Shown in pieces: positions 25,714 to 35,630 of a stretch of 64,000 nt of DNA (positions are counted from its first letter, which is position 1; the number at the start of each line of letters is the position of its first letter). The translations under genes and the position numbers were made by a program. The notes beneath the pieces were generated by a model, which ran no database searches, had not been told where the DNA came from, and worked only from the letters and a program-made list of their open reading frames with translations. Source of the stretch: Pseudomonas sp. ADAK18. Its GTDB lineage: Bacteria > Pseudomonadota > Gammaproteobacteria > Pseudomonadales > Pseudomonadaceae. The DNA lies in the NCBI RefSeq assembly GCF_012935695.1, contig NZ_CP052859.1, positions 6,055,001-6,119,000 on the forward strand, given 5' to 3'.

Positions 25714-28164
25714 ATGTCTCAGGAACCGCTTGTACGAGAAGCAGAGGTAGCCGCATTTCGCGATGCCGTCTTGACCAAACTCACCTACGCGGTGGGCAAG
25801 GATCCCGATCACGCGTTCGACCACGACTGGTTCGAGGCCATTGCCCTGGCTGCGCGAGACCATATGGTCGACCACTGGATGGACCATACCCGGCATATCT
25901 ACCGCAAGGGACAGAAGCGAGTCTATTACCTCTCTCTGGAATTCCTGATCGGCCGCCTGCTCTTTGACAGCTTGAGCAACCTCGGGCTGCTGGAGGTGGC
26001 GCGTGAGGCGTTGAGCGAGCTGGGCGTGGACCTGGAGCGCATTCGCCTGCTAGAGCCTGATGCGGCCCTGGGCAACGGTGGTCTTGGGCGGTTGGCGGCG
26101 TGCTTCATGGAAAGCATGTCGACCTTGGGGATTGCCGGCCACGGCTATGGCATTCGCTATGAGCACGGTTTGTTCCGGCAGGCGATTGTCGATGGCTGGC
26201 AGCAGGAACAGACCGAGCGCTGGCTGGATTTTGGCAACCCGTGGGAGTTCGAGCGGGCAGAAGTGATTTATCCGATCGGCTTTGGTGGTGCTGTGGAGAC
26301 CGTGCTGGACGCCGCCGGCAAGTCGATCCAGGTTTGGACGCCCAATGAAACCGTACGGGCGGTGGCCTACGACACACCGGTCGTCGGCTGGCGCGGCGCC
26401 AGCGTCAACACCCTGCGGCTGTGGCGTGCGCGGGCGGTGGAAGACTTGCACCTGGAGCGCTTCAACGCCGGTGATCACTTGGGCGCCGTGGCCGAAGTGG
26501 CCCGCGCCGAAAGCATCTCTCGGGTGCTTTACCCGGCTGACAGCACCGAAGCGGGGCAGGAATTGCGCCTGCGCCAGGAGTACTTCTTCGTCTCTGCCTC
26601 GTTGCAGGATTTGCTGCGCCGCCACAAAAACATGCACGGCTCGGTGCTGAGCCTGGGTGAACACGCGGCGATCCAGCTCAATGACACTCACCCGTCCATC
26701 GCCGTGGCCGAGTTGATGCGCCAACTGGTGGACCTGCACGACATCGCCTGGGATGCGGCTTGGCAAGTCACCGTCGAAACATTGTCCTACACCAACCACA
26801 CCTTGCTCCCCGAAGCCCTGGAAACCTGGCCGGTGGGTTTGATGGAGCGCATGCTGCCGCGGCACATGCAGATCATCTACCTGATCAACGCCCAGCACAT
26901 CGACTCCCTGCGGGCCAAGGGCATTCATGATTTCGACGTGCTGCGGGCGGTGTCGTTGATCGAAGAAGACAACGGTCGCCGCGTGCGCATGGGCAACCTG
27001 GCGTTCCTCGGCTCCCACAGCGTCAACGGCGTGTCCGGCCTGCACACCCAGTTGATGCGCAGCACGGTGTTCTCCGAAATGCACAAGCTCTACCCGGAGC
27101 GGATCAACAACAAGACCAACGGCATCACCTTCCGCCGCTGGCTGTTCCAGGCCAACCCCAAGCTCACGGCGATGCTGGTGGAAGCCCTGGGCCCGGACAT
27201 CCTCGACAACATCGAAACCCGCCTGGTGGAGCTGGAAACGTTTGCCGAGAAGCAAGCCTTCCGCAAAGCCTTCGCCGAGCAGCGCCTGCACAGTAAAAGG
27301 GCACTGGCGGACATCATTCATGAACGCCTGGGGATTTCGGTCAACCCGGCGGCGATGTTCGACGTGCAGGTCAAGCGGATCCACGAGTACAAGCGCCAAC
27401 TGCTGAATCTGCTGCACACGGTTGCCTTGTACCAGGCGATCCGTGCAGAGCCGGGCACCGATTGGGTGCCCCGGGTGAAGATCTTCGCCGGCAAGGCGGC
27501 AGCCAGTTATCACCAGGCCAAGCTGATCATCAAGCTGACCAACGACATCGCCCGTACCGTGAACAACGACCCAACAGTGCGCGGTTTGCTCAAGGTAGTG
27601 TTTCTGCCCAACTACAACGTCAGCCTGGCGGAAAGCATCATTCCGGCTGCCGACCTGTCGGAGCAGATTTCCACTGCCGGCTTCGAGGCCTCGGGCACCA
27701 GTAACATGAAGTTTGGTCTCAACGGCGGGTTAACCATTGGCACGATGGACGGCGCCAACGTCGAGATGTGCGAGCGTGTGGGGGCTGAGCACATGTTTAT
27801 CTTCGGCCTCAGCGCCCAGCAGGTGGAAGCGCGCAAACACGCCGGCGAATTCAACGCCGGGCCGGACATTGCCGCCTCCCATCGTTTGAACGACGTGCTG
27901 CAAGCGATTCGTGGTGGCGTGTTCTCGCCGGATGATCCGGGTCGTTATGCCGGGCTGATCGATTCGTTGGTCGACTACGACCGATTCCTGGTCTGCGCCG
28001 ATTTCGACTCCTACTGGGATGCCCAGGCGCGGGTCGAGGCGCATTGGCACGACTCTAAAGAGTGGTGGCGCTCGGCGGTGCTCAACACGGCGCGCATGGG
28101 CTGGTTCTCGTCGGACCGGACGATCAGGGAGTACGCGACGGAGATCTGGAAAGCATTGGATTAG
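25714..28164 (+). CDS. glgP: Glycogen/starch/alpha-glucan phosphorylase
   Basis: An 816-aa GT35 enzyme that releases glucose-1-phosphate from alpha-1,4-glucans. The family motifs are 'ALGNGGLGRLAACFMESM' near residue 115, 'LNDTHPSIAVAELMR' near 325, and the pyridoxal-phosphate Lys666 in 'ASGTSNMKFGLNGG'. The length is normal. No other glycogen genes are next to it, so it is an isolated copy here. The upstream 240 nt show no clear promoter. Confidence 0.96.
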   Translation: MSQEPLVREAEVAAFRDAVLTKLTYAVGKDPDHAFDHDWFEAIALAARDHMVDHWMDHTRHIYRKGQKRVYYLSLEFLIGRLLFDSLSNLGLLEVAREALSELGVDLERIRLLEPDAALGNGGLGRLAACFMESMSTLGIAGHGYGIRYEHGLFRQAIVDGWQQEQTERWLDFGNPWEFERAEVIYPIGFGGAVETVLDAAGKSIQVWTPNETVRAVAYDTPVVGWRGASVNTLRLWRARAVEDLHLERFNAGDHLGAVAEVARAESISRVLYPADSTEAGQELRLRQEYFFVSASLQDLLRRHKNMHGSVLSLGEHAAIQLNDTHPSIAVAELMRQLVDLHDIAWDAAWQVTVETLSYTNHTLLPEALETWPVGLMERMLPRHMQIIYLINAQHIDSLRAKGIHDFDVLRAVSLIEEDNGRRVRMGNLAFLGSHSVNGVSGLHTQLMRSTVFSEMHKLYPERINNKTNGITFRRWLFQANPKLTAMLVEALGPDILDNIETRLVELETFAEKQAFRKAFAEQRLHSKRALADIIHERLGISVNPAAMFDVQVKRIHEYKRQLLNLLHTVALYQAIRAEPGTDWVPRVKIFAGKAAASYHQAKLIIKLTNDIARTVNNDPTVRGLLKVVFLPNYNVSLAESIIPAADLSEQISTAGFEASGTSNMKFGLNGGLTIGTMDGANVEMCERVGAEHMFIFGLSAQQVEARKHAGEFNAGPDIAASHRLNDVLQAIRGGVFSPDDPGRYAGLIDSLVDYDRFLVCADFDSYWDAQARVEAHWHDSKEWWRSAVLNTARMGWFSSDRTIREYATEIWKALD

Positions 28165-28178
28165 CGCTGAAAATCCAG

Positions 28179-28268
28179 TGTGGGAGTGGGCTTGCTCGCG
28201 AATGCGGTGAATCAGCCAGTAAATATATTGACTGACACCCTGTTTTCGCGAGCAAGCCCGCTCCCACA
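28179..28268. repeat. REPIN between glgP and the DUF2339 gene
   Basis: The arms TGTGGGAGTGGGCTTGCTCG and GCGAGCAAGCCCGCTCCCAC have one mismatch (T against G) and the core ATATATTGACTGACAC, which is nearly the same as in the element at 15918. Confidence 0.88.
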
Positions 28269-28333
28269 ATGGGGCCTTGTCGATATACTAAGCGCCGGCT
28301 CTGCCCGCCTTGGGCTGCTTAGGGATATCGACC

Positions 28334-31300
28334 ATGCAATGGATCTTCATGCTGATTGGGTTGCTGTTCGGTTGGACACTCGATGAGAGGTTCAGTGATG
28401 CGCTCATCGGCGGGCTATTCGGCTTGGGGGTTGGTCAGGCGATTCGTCTCTGGATGCTGGTCTCGCAGACGGACGAGCAGGGCCGTCAGTTGGAGTCGAC
28501 CAAGAATGCATTGAAGGTGGTCGAACAACGCCTGGCATTGCTGGAAAGGCCTGGCGCAGAGCCGGTCGTATCCAGTGCTGCGGTTGAGTCCCCCGAGCCC
28601 CTCGAGCCTTTTTTTACCGAAGATCCAATTCCCGATACCCCAGCGGCAGCCCCGCCTACGGAGCTTGTCTGGGATTTACCCGTCGATCTGGAGCCTGCCT
28701 ACTCCGCGATAGCGGTCGAACCGAGTCGCCCATTGCCAGCGGACGTCTGGAGTGCCGCGCCGGTTGAGCGCGCCCCTGAGCGACCGGCTGAGCCGGTTGT
28801 GCCACGTGGGCCCAACTTCATCGAGCGCGCCATCAGCGGCGCCCGCAACTGGCTGTTCGGTGGCAATACCGTGCTGCGGGTGGGTGTGGTGCTGTTGTTC
28901 CTCGGCCTGGCCTTCCTGCTGCGCTATGCCACTGAAGGTATGGTCGTTCCAATCGAACTGCGTTACGCCGGCGTTGCTGCCTGTGCCTTGGGCTTGCTGG
29001 GCTTGGGCTGGTGGTTACGACTGCGCAACAGTAACTACGGGTTGATGCTGCAAGGCACCGGGGTCGCTGTGCTGTACCTGACGGTGTTCGCCGCCATGCG
29101 CCTGCACCCGTTGTTGGATCCCGGCGCCGCGTTGGGCCTGCTGGTGGCGGTCACGGTGTTCTCGGCGATCCTGGCGATTACCCAGAACGCCTTGGGCCTG
29201 GCGTGCGCTGCGGCCCTTGGCGGGTTCGCCGCGCCGATACTCACCTCGACCGGTGCGGGCAGCCATGTGGCGCTGTTCAGCTACTTTGCGTTGCTGAACG
29301 CCGGCATCCTGGGGATAGCCTGGTTCAAAGCCTGGCGTCTGCTCAACCTGATTGGTTTTGTCGGCACCTTCGGCATCGGCTTCGCCTGGGGCATGCGCTC
29401 CTATACGCCAGAGTTGCTCTGGAGTACTGAGCCATTCCTGGTTCTATTTTTCCTGATGTACCTGGCTATCGGCCTGTTGTTCGCCCGACGAAAACTGCTG
29501 GAGATGACCGACGCCCCTGAAGACGACAGCCGTGGCGCATTGCTGCGCTGGTCGGCGGCCAAGGGCGATTATGTCGACGGCAGCATGCTGTTCGGCCCGC
29601 CGCTGGTAGGTTTTGGCTTGCAGTTCGCGCTGGTGCAGCACCTGGAGTTTGCCGCTGCGTTCAGTGCGTTGGGCCTGGGCATCATCTACATGGGCCTGGC
29701 TCGCCTGCTCCAGGGTGGTCGCGCCTTGTTGCTGGCGGAAACGTGCTTGGCCCTGGGGGTGATCTTTGCCAGCCTGGCCATTCCTCTGGGGCTGGACGCA
29801 CGCTGGACTGCGGCCGCCTGGGCGGTGGAAGGTGCCGGGATCTTCTGGCTGGGCTTGCGCCAACAGCGGCCGTTGGCTCGCGCTTTCGGCTTGCTGTTGC
29901 AGGTGGGCTCGGCAGTGGCGTTCCTCAGTGAGCTGCGTGTGGGCGAGAGCAACCTGTTGGACGGCGCACCGCTGGGTGCCTTGCTGTTGGGCGCCGCGTT
30001 GCTGTTCAGCTTCTATCAGTTGCGCAAAGCCCCACTGGAGCAAGCTGCAGATTGGGAGCGTCAAGGTTTGCCAGTGCTGGCCAGTGTCGGCCTGGGCTTC
30101 CTGTATTTGCTCGCACCGTTGCTGCTGTCGACTCACGGCACGGCCATCAGTTGGGCGTTGGCGGGGCTGGTGACCTTGGTGGTCGGCCTGCGCATCGGTT
30201 CGCGGACCTTCCTGTTCACCGCGTTTGCCGTGCAGTTGCTGGGTGGTGCGTTGTTCCTGCTGCGCTTGCAGGGTGCGAGCAGCGATTCGGGGGCGGTATT
30301 CAGTGCCGGTTGGAGCGGCTTGCTCACAGCCTCATTGATTGGCCTGGCTTTGATTGGCGGCATGCTGCTGGCGGCACGGGATGAGATGGTGCGCAACGAT
30401 GTGCGTTTGTTGCGCGGCCTGTCGGTCGTGCTGTTGGCTGGATTGGTGTTGATCAACCTCGCGGTGCTGTTTGTCCTGCCTTGGGAGACGGCGAGCGGCG
30501 TGTGGGCGGCCAGTGGTTTGCTGATCATCTGGCTGAGCCTGTACCTGCAACAGCGGGTCAGTTTTGTCTTTGGATTGCTGCTGCAGGTGATCGGCGGCTG
30601 CTCTTTCCTGCTGGCGATACCGGACCTGTTGGGGCCGCTGACCAGCGAAGGTTTGCGCCCGCTGGGTCATAGTGGTTTCTGGACGCCGATGGTGTTGGGG
30701 CTGGCCGCGTTGGTGGGCGCTTGGCGCTTGCAGCGAGGGAGCCAGTCGCCGGTGTTCGAAGTGCTGAAGCTGAACCAGATGTCCGATCTGCTGTTGGTGT
30801 GGGGCGCGGCCTGGTGGACGTTGGCGCTGACCAGCGAGGTGCTGCGTTTTGCACCTCAGGCTGTGCAGGGCACCTTGTTGTTGGCCGTCGCCGCCATGAG
30901 TGTGGCGATCTGGGCGGTGCTGGCTCTGCGCATGCAATGGGCGTCGCTGGGGCTGCTGTGCACGCTGCTGATACCCGCGGCGGGCGTGGTGTTGCTGGGG
31001 GGCTGGGATTCGCGTTATCACCCGGCGGCGAACTTCGCCTGGTTGGCCTGGATCGCGGTGTTTGCCGTGCACTTCGTCTCCTTGCGCCGCCTGGCTTTGA
31101 TCATCCCGGGAAAAATCTTGAGCGCCGCCCATGTGCTGGGCTGCTGGCTATTGATTGGCGTGTTGGCGCTGGAGCTGCGTTACGGCCTGTTGCTGCTGTC
31201 GGAGCAGTACAACGCCTGGCGCTGGCTGGGTTGGGCGATTCTGCCGAGCCTGTACCTGGTGTTGGCGGCCTCGCCACGCAGTTGGCCATGGCCGGTGTCC

Positions 31301-31918
31301 GCCTATCCGCGCGAATACCGTGTGTTTTCCGCACTGCCGTTGTCGGTGTTGATGTTGGGCTGGTTCTGGCTGGCCAACATTTTCAGCGACGGGACTGCCG
31401 AACCACTGCCTTATTTGCCGCTGCTCAACCCCTTGGATCTGGGGTTGTTGTTCGCGCTGCTGGGTGTGTATTTGTGGTCGCGTAGCGCGGCACCACAGAT
31501 GGGCGTTCAGGGTGAACGGATTGCCCAGGGCGTCGCGGGTATTTCGTTGTTCGTCTTCTTCACTGCGCTGGTGATGCGTACCGCACACCATTGGGGCGGC
31601 GTGCCGTTCCAGCTGGATGCGTTGCTGGAGTCGATGCTGGTCCAGGCCGGCCTGTCGATTGTCTGGACCCTGATTGCCCTGAGCCTGATGATCGGCGGCC
31701 ATCTGCGCCATCGTCGTGAGGTGTGGCTGATTGGTGCTGCGCTGATTGCCGTAGTAGTGGCGAAATTGTTCTTTGTCGAGCTGAGCAACCGCGGTGGCCT
31801 GGCGCGGATCGTGTCGTTTATCGGCGTCGGCGTGCTGTTGTTGGTGGTGGGCTATTTCGCGCCGCTGCCGCCCAAGCGTGTTGAGCCTGTGGTTGAAACT
31901 GAAGGAGCGTCCTCTTGA
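28334..31918 (+). CDS. DUF2339 family giant polytopic membrane protein
   Basis: A 1194-aa protein. An N-terminal hydrophobic pair (about 1-45) is followed by a short coiled coil ('TKNALKVVEQRLALLERPG', about 55-75) and a Pro/Glu-rich linker to about 165. After that the protein is almost entirely transmembrane (roughly 25-30 helices, from 'NTVLRVGVVLLFLGLAFLL' to 'GVGVLLLVVGYFAPLPPKR'). DUF2339 proteins have no proven function. I chose the ATG at 28334, with AGGGA upstream, over an in-frame TTG at 28310. It overlaps the DUF3999 gene by four bases. Confidence 0.85.
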   Translation: MQWIFMLIGLLFGWTLDERFSDALIGGLFGLGVGQAIRLWMLVSQTDEQGRQLESTKNALKVVEQRLALLERPGAEPVVSSAAVESPEPLEPFFTEDPIPDTPAAAPPTELVWDLPVDLEPAYSAIAVEPSRPLPADVWSAAPVERAPERPAEPVVPRGPNFIERAISGARNWLFGGNTVLRVGVVLLFLGLAFLLRYATEGMVVPIELRYAGVAACALGLLGLGWWLRLRNSNYGLMLQGTGVAVLYLTVFAAMRLHPLLDPGAALGLLVAVTVFSAILAITQNALGLACAAALGGFAAPILTSTGAGSHVALFSYFALLNAGILGIAWFKAWRLLNLIGFVGTFGIGFAWGMRSYTPELLWSTEPFLVLFFLMYLAIGLLFARRKLLEMTDAPEDDSRGALLRWSAAKGDYVDGSMLFGPPLVGFGLQFALVQHLEFAAAFSALGLGIIYMGLARLLQGGRALLLAETCLALGVIFASLAIPLGLDARWTAAAWAVEGAGIFWLGLRQQRPLARAFGLLLQVGSAVAFLSELRVGESNLLDGAPLGALLLGAALLFSFYQLRKAPLEQAADWERQGLPVLASVGLGFLYLLAPLLLSTHGTAISWALAGLVTLVVGLRIGSRTFLFTAFAVQLLGGALFLLRLQGASSDSGAVFSAGWSGLLTASLIGLALIGGMLLAARDEMVRNDVRLLRGLSVVLLAGLVLINLAVLFVLPWETASGVWAASGLLIIWLSLYLQQRVSFVFGLLLQVIGGCSFLLAIPDLLGPLTSEGLRPLGHSGFWTPMVLGLAALVGAWRLQRGSQSPVFEVLKLNQMSDLLLVWGAAWWTLALTSEVLRFAPQAVQGTLLLAVAAMSVAIWAVLALRMQWASLGLLCTLLIPAAGVVLLGGWDSRYHPAANFAWLAWIAVFAVHFVSLRRLALIIPGKILSAAHVLGCWLLIGVLALELRYGLLLLSEQYNAWRWLGWAILPSLYLVLAASPRSWPWPVSAYPREYRVFSALPLSVLMLGWFWLANIFSDGTAEPLPYLPLLNPLDLGLLFALLGVYLWSRSAAPQMGVQGERIAQGVAGISLFVFFTALVMRTAHHWGGVPFQLDALLESMLVQAGLSIVWTLIALSLMIGGHLRHRREVWLIGAALIAVVVAKLFFVELSNRGGLARIVSFIGVGVLLLVVGYFAPLPPKRVEPVVETEGASS

Positions 31919-33276
31919 TCGGCAAGCTGAGTGTGGCGGTGTTGGGCCTGTGTACAACGTTATCGGCATGGGCCCAGGAAATGCCCGGTGACTTCACCAC
32001 CCAAGTGCCGCTGGCGGTGAGTGGCGAAGGCCCGTGGTATCGCCTGGAGCTGCCGCTGGCGGTGCAATTGAGCGCTCGTCAGGCGGATCTGAGCGATGTG
32101 CGGGTGTTCAACGCCGCCGGTGAGCCGCAGGCTTATGCGTTGGCTCGGCAGTCGGCGCAGCTGTCGGAAAGCCGCAGCGTGGCCAACGTCAAATGGTTCC
32201 CGTTGTACGTCGCTGCTGATGCCAGTGAGGCCGCGCCCAGCGTGCGCGTGCAATCCAGCGCCAATGGCACGTTGGTGCAAGTGCAGCCGGCGAGTCAGCT
32301 GGAAGTGGGCGAAGAAGTGCTGCGTGGTTGGCTGCTGGACGCCAGCGCGATCAAGGCACCGTTGCAGCAACTGATTCTCGACTGGACCAGTGAGCGTGAC
32401 GGCTTTCAGCGTTTCAGTATTGAGGCCAGTGACGATTTGCAAAACTGGCGATCGTGGGGTGACGGACAGGTTGCCCGGTTGTCCTTTGCCGACGAGCGGG
32501 TCGAGCAGCATGAAGTCGGTTTGCCAGGGCAGTCGGCGCGTTACCTGCGCCTGTTGTGGAAGGGTCAGCCAGCGCCGGTGCTGACGTCGGCCCAGTTGGA
32601 GAGTGCCAGCGTCCACAGCTTGCCATTGCCGTTGGTGTGGTCGCAGCCGCTTGCGGGCAGTCGGCTGAAGGCAGGGGAATACAGCTGGCAGTTGCCCACC
32701 GGGCTGAATGTCGAACGCCTGCGTATCGACTTGAGCCAGCCCAACAGCCTGGCGCCGGTGACATTATCCGGGCGACGGGAGAGCAATCAGGCCTGGCAGC
32801 CATTGAGCAGCGGTTTGCTCTACCGACTGACCCAGAATGGGCAGGACGTGGTGCAGAATGAATTGCAGTTGCCAGGTCAGACAGTGACCCAGCTCAAGCT
32901 GGACGTGGATGAGCGTGGTGGTGGCCTGGGTGTCGAAGCGCCGGCCTTGAGCTTTGCCGTGCGCGCCACGCAGTTGGTGTTCCTGGCGCGTGGCGAGCCG
33001 CCATTTACCCTGGCGTTGGGCAATCCTTCGGTGAAAGGGGCGAACTTGCCGCTATCGACGCTGATTCCCGACTATAGCGTCGAGCGCCTGGCCGGTTTGG
33101 GGCAGGCCAAGGTAGCGGGGCCGGTGTTGGTGCTCAGTGCTCCCGCCGTGCCAGCGCCAGCGCCTACGGGCACGAACTGGAAGAAATTCGGCTTGTGGGC
33201 CGTGTTGCTGCTGGGTGTGGCGGCGCTGGGGGCGATGGCCTACAGTTTGCTGCGCAAGCCACCGGTCAAACCTTAA
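31915..33276 (+). CDS. DUF3999 family exported protein
   Basis: A 453-aa protein starting with TTG at 31915 inside the TTGA overlap; GAAGGAG lies eight bases upstream and supports that start. Signal peptide about 1-20 ('VLGLCTTLSAWAQ'), a long beta-rich periplasmic domain, then a C-terminal transmembrane helix (about 425-447, 'LWAVLLLGVAALGAMAYSLL') with a short basic tail. The pairing with DUF2339 is tight (coupled translation), so the two probably form one membrane complex; no function is known to me. Confidence 0.83.
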   Translation: MIGKLSVAVLGLCTTLSAWAQEMPGDFTTQVPLAVSGEGPWYRLELPLAVQLSARQADLSDVRVFNAAGEPQAYALARQSAQLSESRSVANVKWFPLYVAADASEAAPSVRVQSSANGTLVQVQPASQLEVGEEVLRGWLLDASAIKAPLQQLILDWTSERDGFQRFSIEASDDLQNWRSWGDGQVARLSFADERVEQHEVGLPGQSARYLRLLWKGQPAPVLTSAQLESASVHSLPLPLVWSQPLAGSRLKAGEYSWQLPTGLNVERLRIDLSQPNSLAPVTLSGRRESNQAWQPLSSGLLYRLTQNGQDVVQNELQLPGQTVTQLKLDVDERGGGLGVEAPALSFAVRATQLVFLARGEPPFTLALGNPSVKGANLPLSTLIPDYSVERLAGLGQAKVAGPVLVLSAPAVPAPAPTGTNWKKFGLWAVLLLGVAALGAMAYSLLRKPPVKP

Positions 33277-33386
33277 CGGCGTCTCATGAACTCTATCGGA
33301 GTTAAATCCTCTGATAGGAGGAAATACGCCTCGACTCGCGTTAAACTGCGCGGGTTTTTAGCCCCCCCCATTCTCCGGAGCCTTCC

Positions 33387-34397
33387 ATGTCCCGCGTTAC
33401 CCTGAGTCGCTATTTGATCGAGCAGACCCGCAGCAACAACACGCCTGCCGATCTGCGCTTCCTTATCGAAGTGGTGGCGCGTGCTTGCAAGGAAATCAGC
33501 CACGCCGTCTCCAAAGGCGCGCTGGGCGGCGTCCTGGGCAGCATGGGCACTGAAAACGTGCAAGGCGAAGTGCAGAAGAAGCTCGACGTGATTTCCAACG
33601 AAATCCTCCTCGAAGCCAACGAATGGGGCGGTCACCTGGCCGGCATGGCGTCCGAAGAAATGGACAATGCCTACCAGATCCCGGGCAAATACCCGAAGGG
33701 TGCCTACCTGTTGGTATTCGACCCGCTGGACGGTTCGTCGAACATCGACATCAACGCGCCGGTCGGTACCATCTTCTCGGTACTGCGTTGCCCGAACGAA
33801 TACCTGAGCCAGAACGAAGCCTTGAACGAAAAGGCCTTCCTGCAGCCAGGCACCGAGCAGGTCGCTGCCGGCTATGCCATCTACGGCCCGCAGACCATGC
33901 TGGTGCTGACCCTGGGTGATGGCGTCAAAGGCTTTACCCTGGACCGTGAAATGGGCAGCTTCGTGCTGACCCACGAAGACATTTCCATTCCTGCGACCAC
34001 TCAGGAATTCGCCATCAACATGTCCAACCAGCGCCACTGGGAAGAGCCGGTCACCCGTTACGTGGGCGAGCTGATGGCAGGCGAAGAAGGCCCGTTGAAG
34101 AAGAACTTCAACATGCGCTGGGTTGCTGCGATGGTGGCCGACGTGCACCGCATCCTGACCCGTGGTGGCCTGTTCATGTACCCACGTGACAGCCGCGAGC
34201 CGTCCAAACCGGGCAAATTGCGCCTGATGTACGAAGCCAACCCGATGTCGTTTCTGGTAGAGCAGGCGGGCGGTGCGTCCACCGACGGTCACCAGCGTAT
34301 TCTCGACATCCAGCCTGAAGGCCTGCACCAGCGCGTAGCGGTGTTCCTGGGTTCGAAGGAAGAAGTTGAGCGCGTGACGGGTTATCACAAGGCCTGA
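33387..34397 (+). CDS. fbp: Fructose-1,6-bisphosphatase class I
   Basis: A 336-aa gluconeogenic enzyme that hydrolyses fructose-1,6-bisphosphate. The metal-binding motif is '[19 protein letters not shown]' near residue 115, with '[17 protein letters not shown]' near 285 and the preceding '[14 protein letters not shown]'. The start ATG has CGGAG nine bases upstream. It is monocistronic and is followed by a REP cluster. Confidence 0.97.
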   Translation: MSRVTLSRYLIEQTRSNNTPADLRFLIEVVARACKEISHAVSKGALGGVLGSMGTENVQGEVQKKLDVISNEILLEANEWGGHLAGMASEEMDNAYQIPGKYPKGAYLLVFDPLDGSSNIDINAPVGTIFSVLRCPNEYLSQNEALNEKAFLQPGTEQVAAGYAIYGPQTMLVLTLGDGVKGFTLDREMGSFVLTHEDISIPATTQEFAINMSNQRHWEEPVTRYVGELMAGEEGPLKKNFNMRWVAAMVADVHRILTRGGLFMYPRDSREPSKPGKLRLMYEANPMSFLVEQAGGASTDGHQRILDIQPEGLHQRVAVFLGSKEEVERVTGYHKA

Positions 34398-34408
34398 TTA
34401 AGTCCCCT

Positions 34409-34545
34409 TGTGGCGAGCGGGCTTGCCCGCGTTGGGCTGCGCAGCAGCCCTGAAATCTGACATTTCGTTTTTCTGACCCGCAGCAGCGCCCTTCATCGAG
34501 GGGTGCTGCTTCGCACCCCAACGCGGGGCAAGCCCGCTCGCCACA
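34409..34545. repeat. Long REP palindrome of a third class after fbp
   Basis: The outer arms TTGTGGCGAGCGGGCTTGCC and GGCAAGCCCGCTCGCCACAA enclose a second layer (GTTGGGCTGCGCAGCAG against CTGCTTCGCACCCCAAC). This gives a nested stem around a 50-nt core. It differs from the GTGGGAGC class in having GTGGCGAG ends. Confidence 0.85.
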
Positions 34546-34647
34546 AAGGGCTTTTTTGTTTTCGTCTTTCGGGAACCAGACCCCCCTTTTCCCTTCTAAG
34601 CTTCTGGCAGACCCCCCAGGCTGCTTTGTCTCTCCAGGAGCTATTCC

Positions 34648-34902
34648 ATGTCGTTACGCCGTCTTGCCCTGTTGTCGTTTTGCGTGCTTTTAGCCGCATG
34701 CAGCAAGGTCACCCAAGAAAATTACACGAAGCTTTCGGCAGGCATGCCCAAGGCCGAGGTGGAGTCGTTGCTGGGTAAGCCGACTGATTGTTCCGGCGCG
34801 CTGGGCATGTCCAGTTGCACGTGGGGCGATAAAAACAGCTTTATCAGCGTGCAGTACGCCGGTGACAAAGTTCTGATGTTCTCCGGGCAAGGCCTGAAGT
34901 AA
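34648..34902 (+). CDS. Small outer-membrane-type lipoprotein (SmpA/OmlA-like)
   Basis: An 84-aa protein with a lipoprotein signal peptide and lipobox 'LLAACS' (Cys near 19). The mature part 'YTKLSAGMPKAEVESLLGKP' followed by two cysteines ('TDCSGALGMSSCTWGD') is the short BamE/SmpA-like fold found in DUF3862-type lipoproteins. CAGGAG lies upstream of the ATG. It is followed after 30 nt by a lipocalin lipoprotein and may be cotranscribed with it. Confidence 0.82.
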   Translation: MSLRRLALLSFCVLLAACSKVTQENYTKLSAGMPKAEVESLLGKPTDCSGALGMSSCTWGDKNSFISVQYAGDKVLMFSGQGLK

Positions 34903-34932
34903 ACCGGGGCGAAAGCCTGCGGGAGAAAAACA

Positions 34933-35502
34933 ATGATGCGTTTTGTTCTCTACCTCTGCGCCAGCCTGTTTTTGGCGGGCTGCGCCAGCCATTCTGGCGA
35001 TGATCTGCAACCCAAGACCGTTGGCAGCGTCAACCTCCACCGTTACCAGGGCACCTGGTACGAGTTGGCCCGTTTGCCGATGTACTTCCAGCGCAACTGC
35101 GAGCAGTCCGAAGCCCGCTATTCCTTGCTGCCCGATGGCGACATGTCAGTGTTCAACCGCTGCCTGACGACCGACTGGAAGTGGGAAGAAGCCAAGGGTA
35201 CGGCCACACCGCAGGTTGCCGGCAAGACCGACAAGCTCTGGGTTGAATTCAATAACTGGTTTACCGCGTTGCTGCCGGGCGTCGCCAAGGGCGATTACTG
35301 GGTGTTGTATGTCAGTGATGACTACAAGACCGCCATCGTCGGTAGCCCGAGCCGGCGTTATATGTGGCTGCTGTCCCGCACGCCGACGGTCAGCGCCGAC
35401 ACCCGCGAAGACCTGCTGAGCAGGGCACGGCAGCAGGGGTACGACACCACCCGATTGATCTGGCGAACGTCGGATAAGCAGATGGCGAAGTCTTCGCAAT
35501 AA
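34933..35502 (+). CDS. blc: Bacterial lipocalin (Blc family) lipoprotein
   Basis: A 189-aa lipoprotein with lipobox 'LAGCAS' (Cys near 17). The lipocalin signature 'YQGTWYELARLPMYFQRNC' lies near residue 38, followed by the 'YSLLPDGDMSVFNRC' strand, 'GDYWVLYVSDDYKTAIVGSP' and the closing motif 'YMWLLSRTP'. Blc proteins sit on the inner face of the outer membrane and bind lysophospholipids or fatty acids. The first of two adjacent ATGs fits GGGAG best. Confidence 0.92.
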   Translation: MMRFVLYLCASLFLAGCASHSGDDLQPKTVGSVNLHRYQGTWYELARLPMYFQRNCEQSEARYSLLPDGDMSVFNRCLTTDWKWEEAKGTATPQVAGKTDKLWVEFNNWFTALLPGVAKGDYWVLYVSDDYKTAIVGSPSRRYMWLLSRTPTVSADTREDLLSRARQQGYDTTRLIWRTSDKQMAKSSQ

Positions 35503-35522
35503 TTTAAGAGCACCATCGATCT

Positions 35523-35616
35523 AATGTGGGAGCGGGCTTGCTCGCGAATGCAGAGTGTCAGTTGATAAGTATTTGACTGATATCCCGCATTCGCGAGCAA
35601 GCCCGCTCCCACATTT
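35523..35616. repeat. REPIN before the hut locus
   Basis: The arms AATGTGGGAGCGGGCTTGCT and AGCAAGCCCGCTCCCACATT lie in the convergent gap between the lipocalin and hutF. They may act as a shared transcription boundary. Confidence 0.9.
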
Positions 35617-35630
35617 GTTATGTGTCGTTC

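Noticed and set aside
26050..27513. 487-aa antisense frame over glgP
   Set aside because: Shadow frame of a certain GT35 phosphorylase gene.
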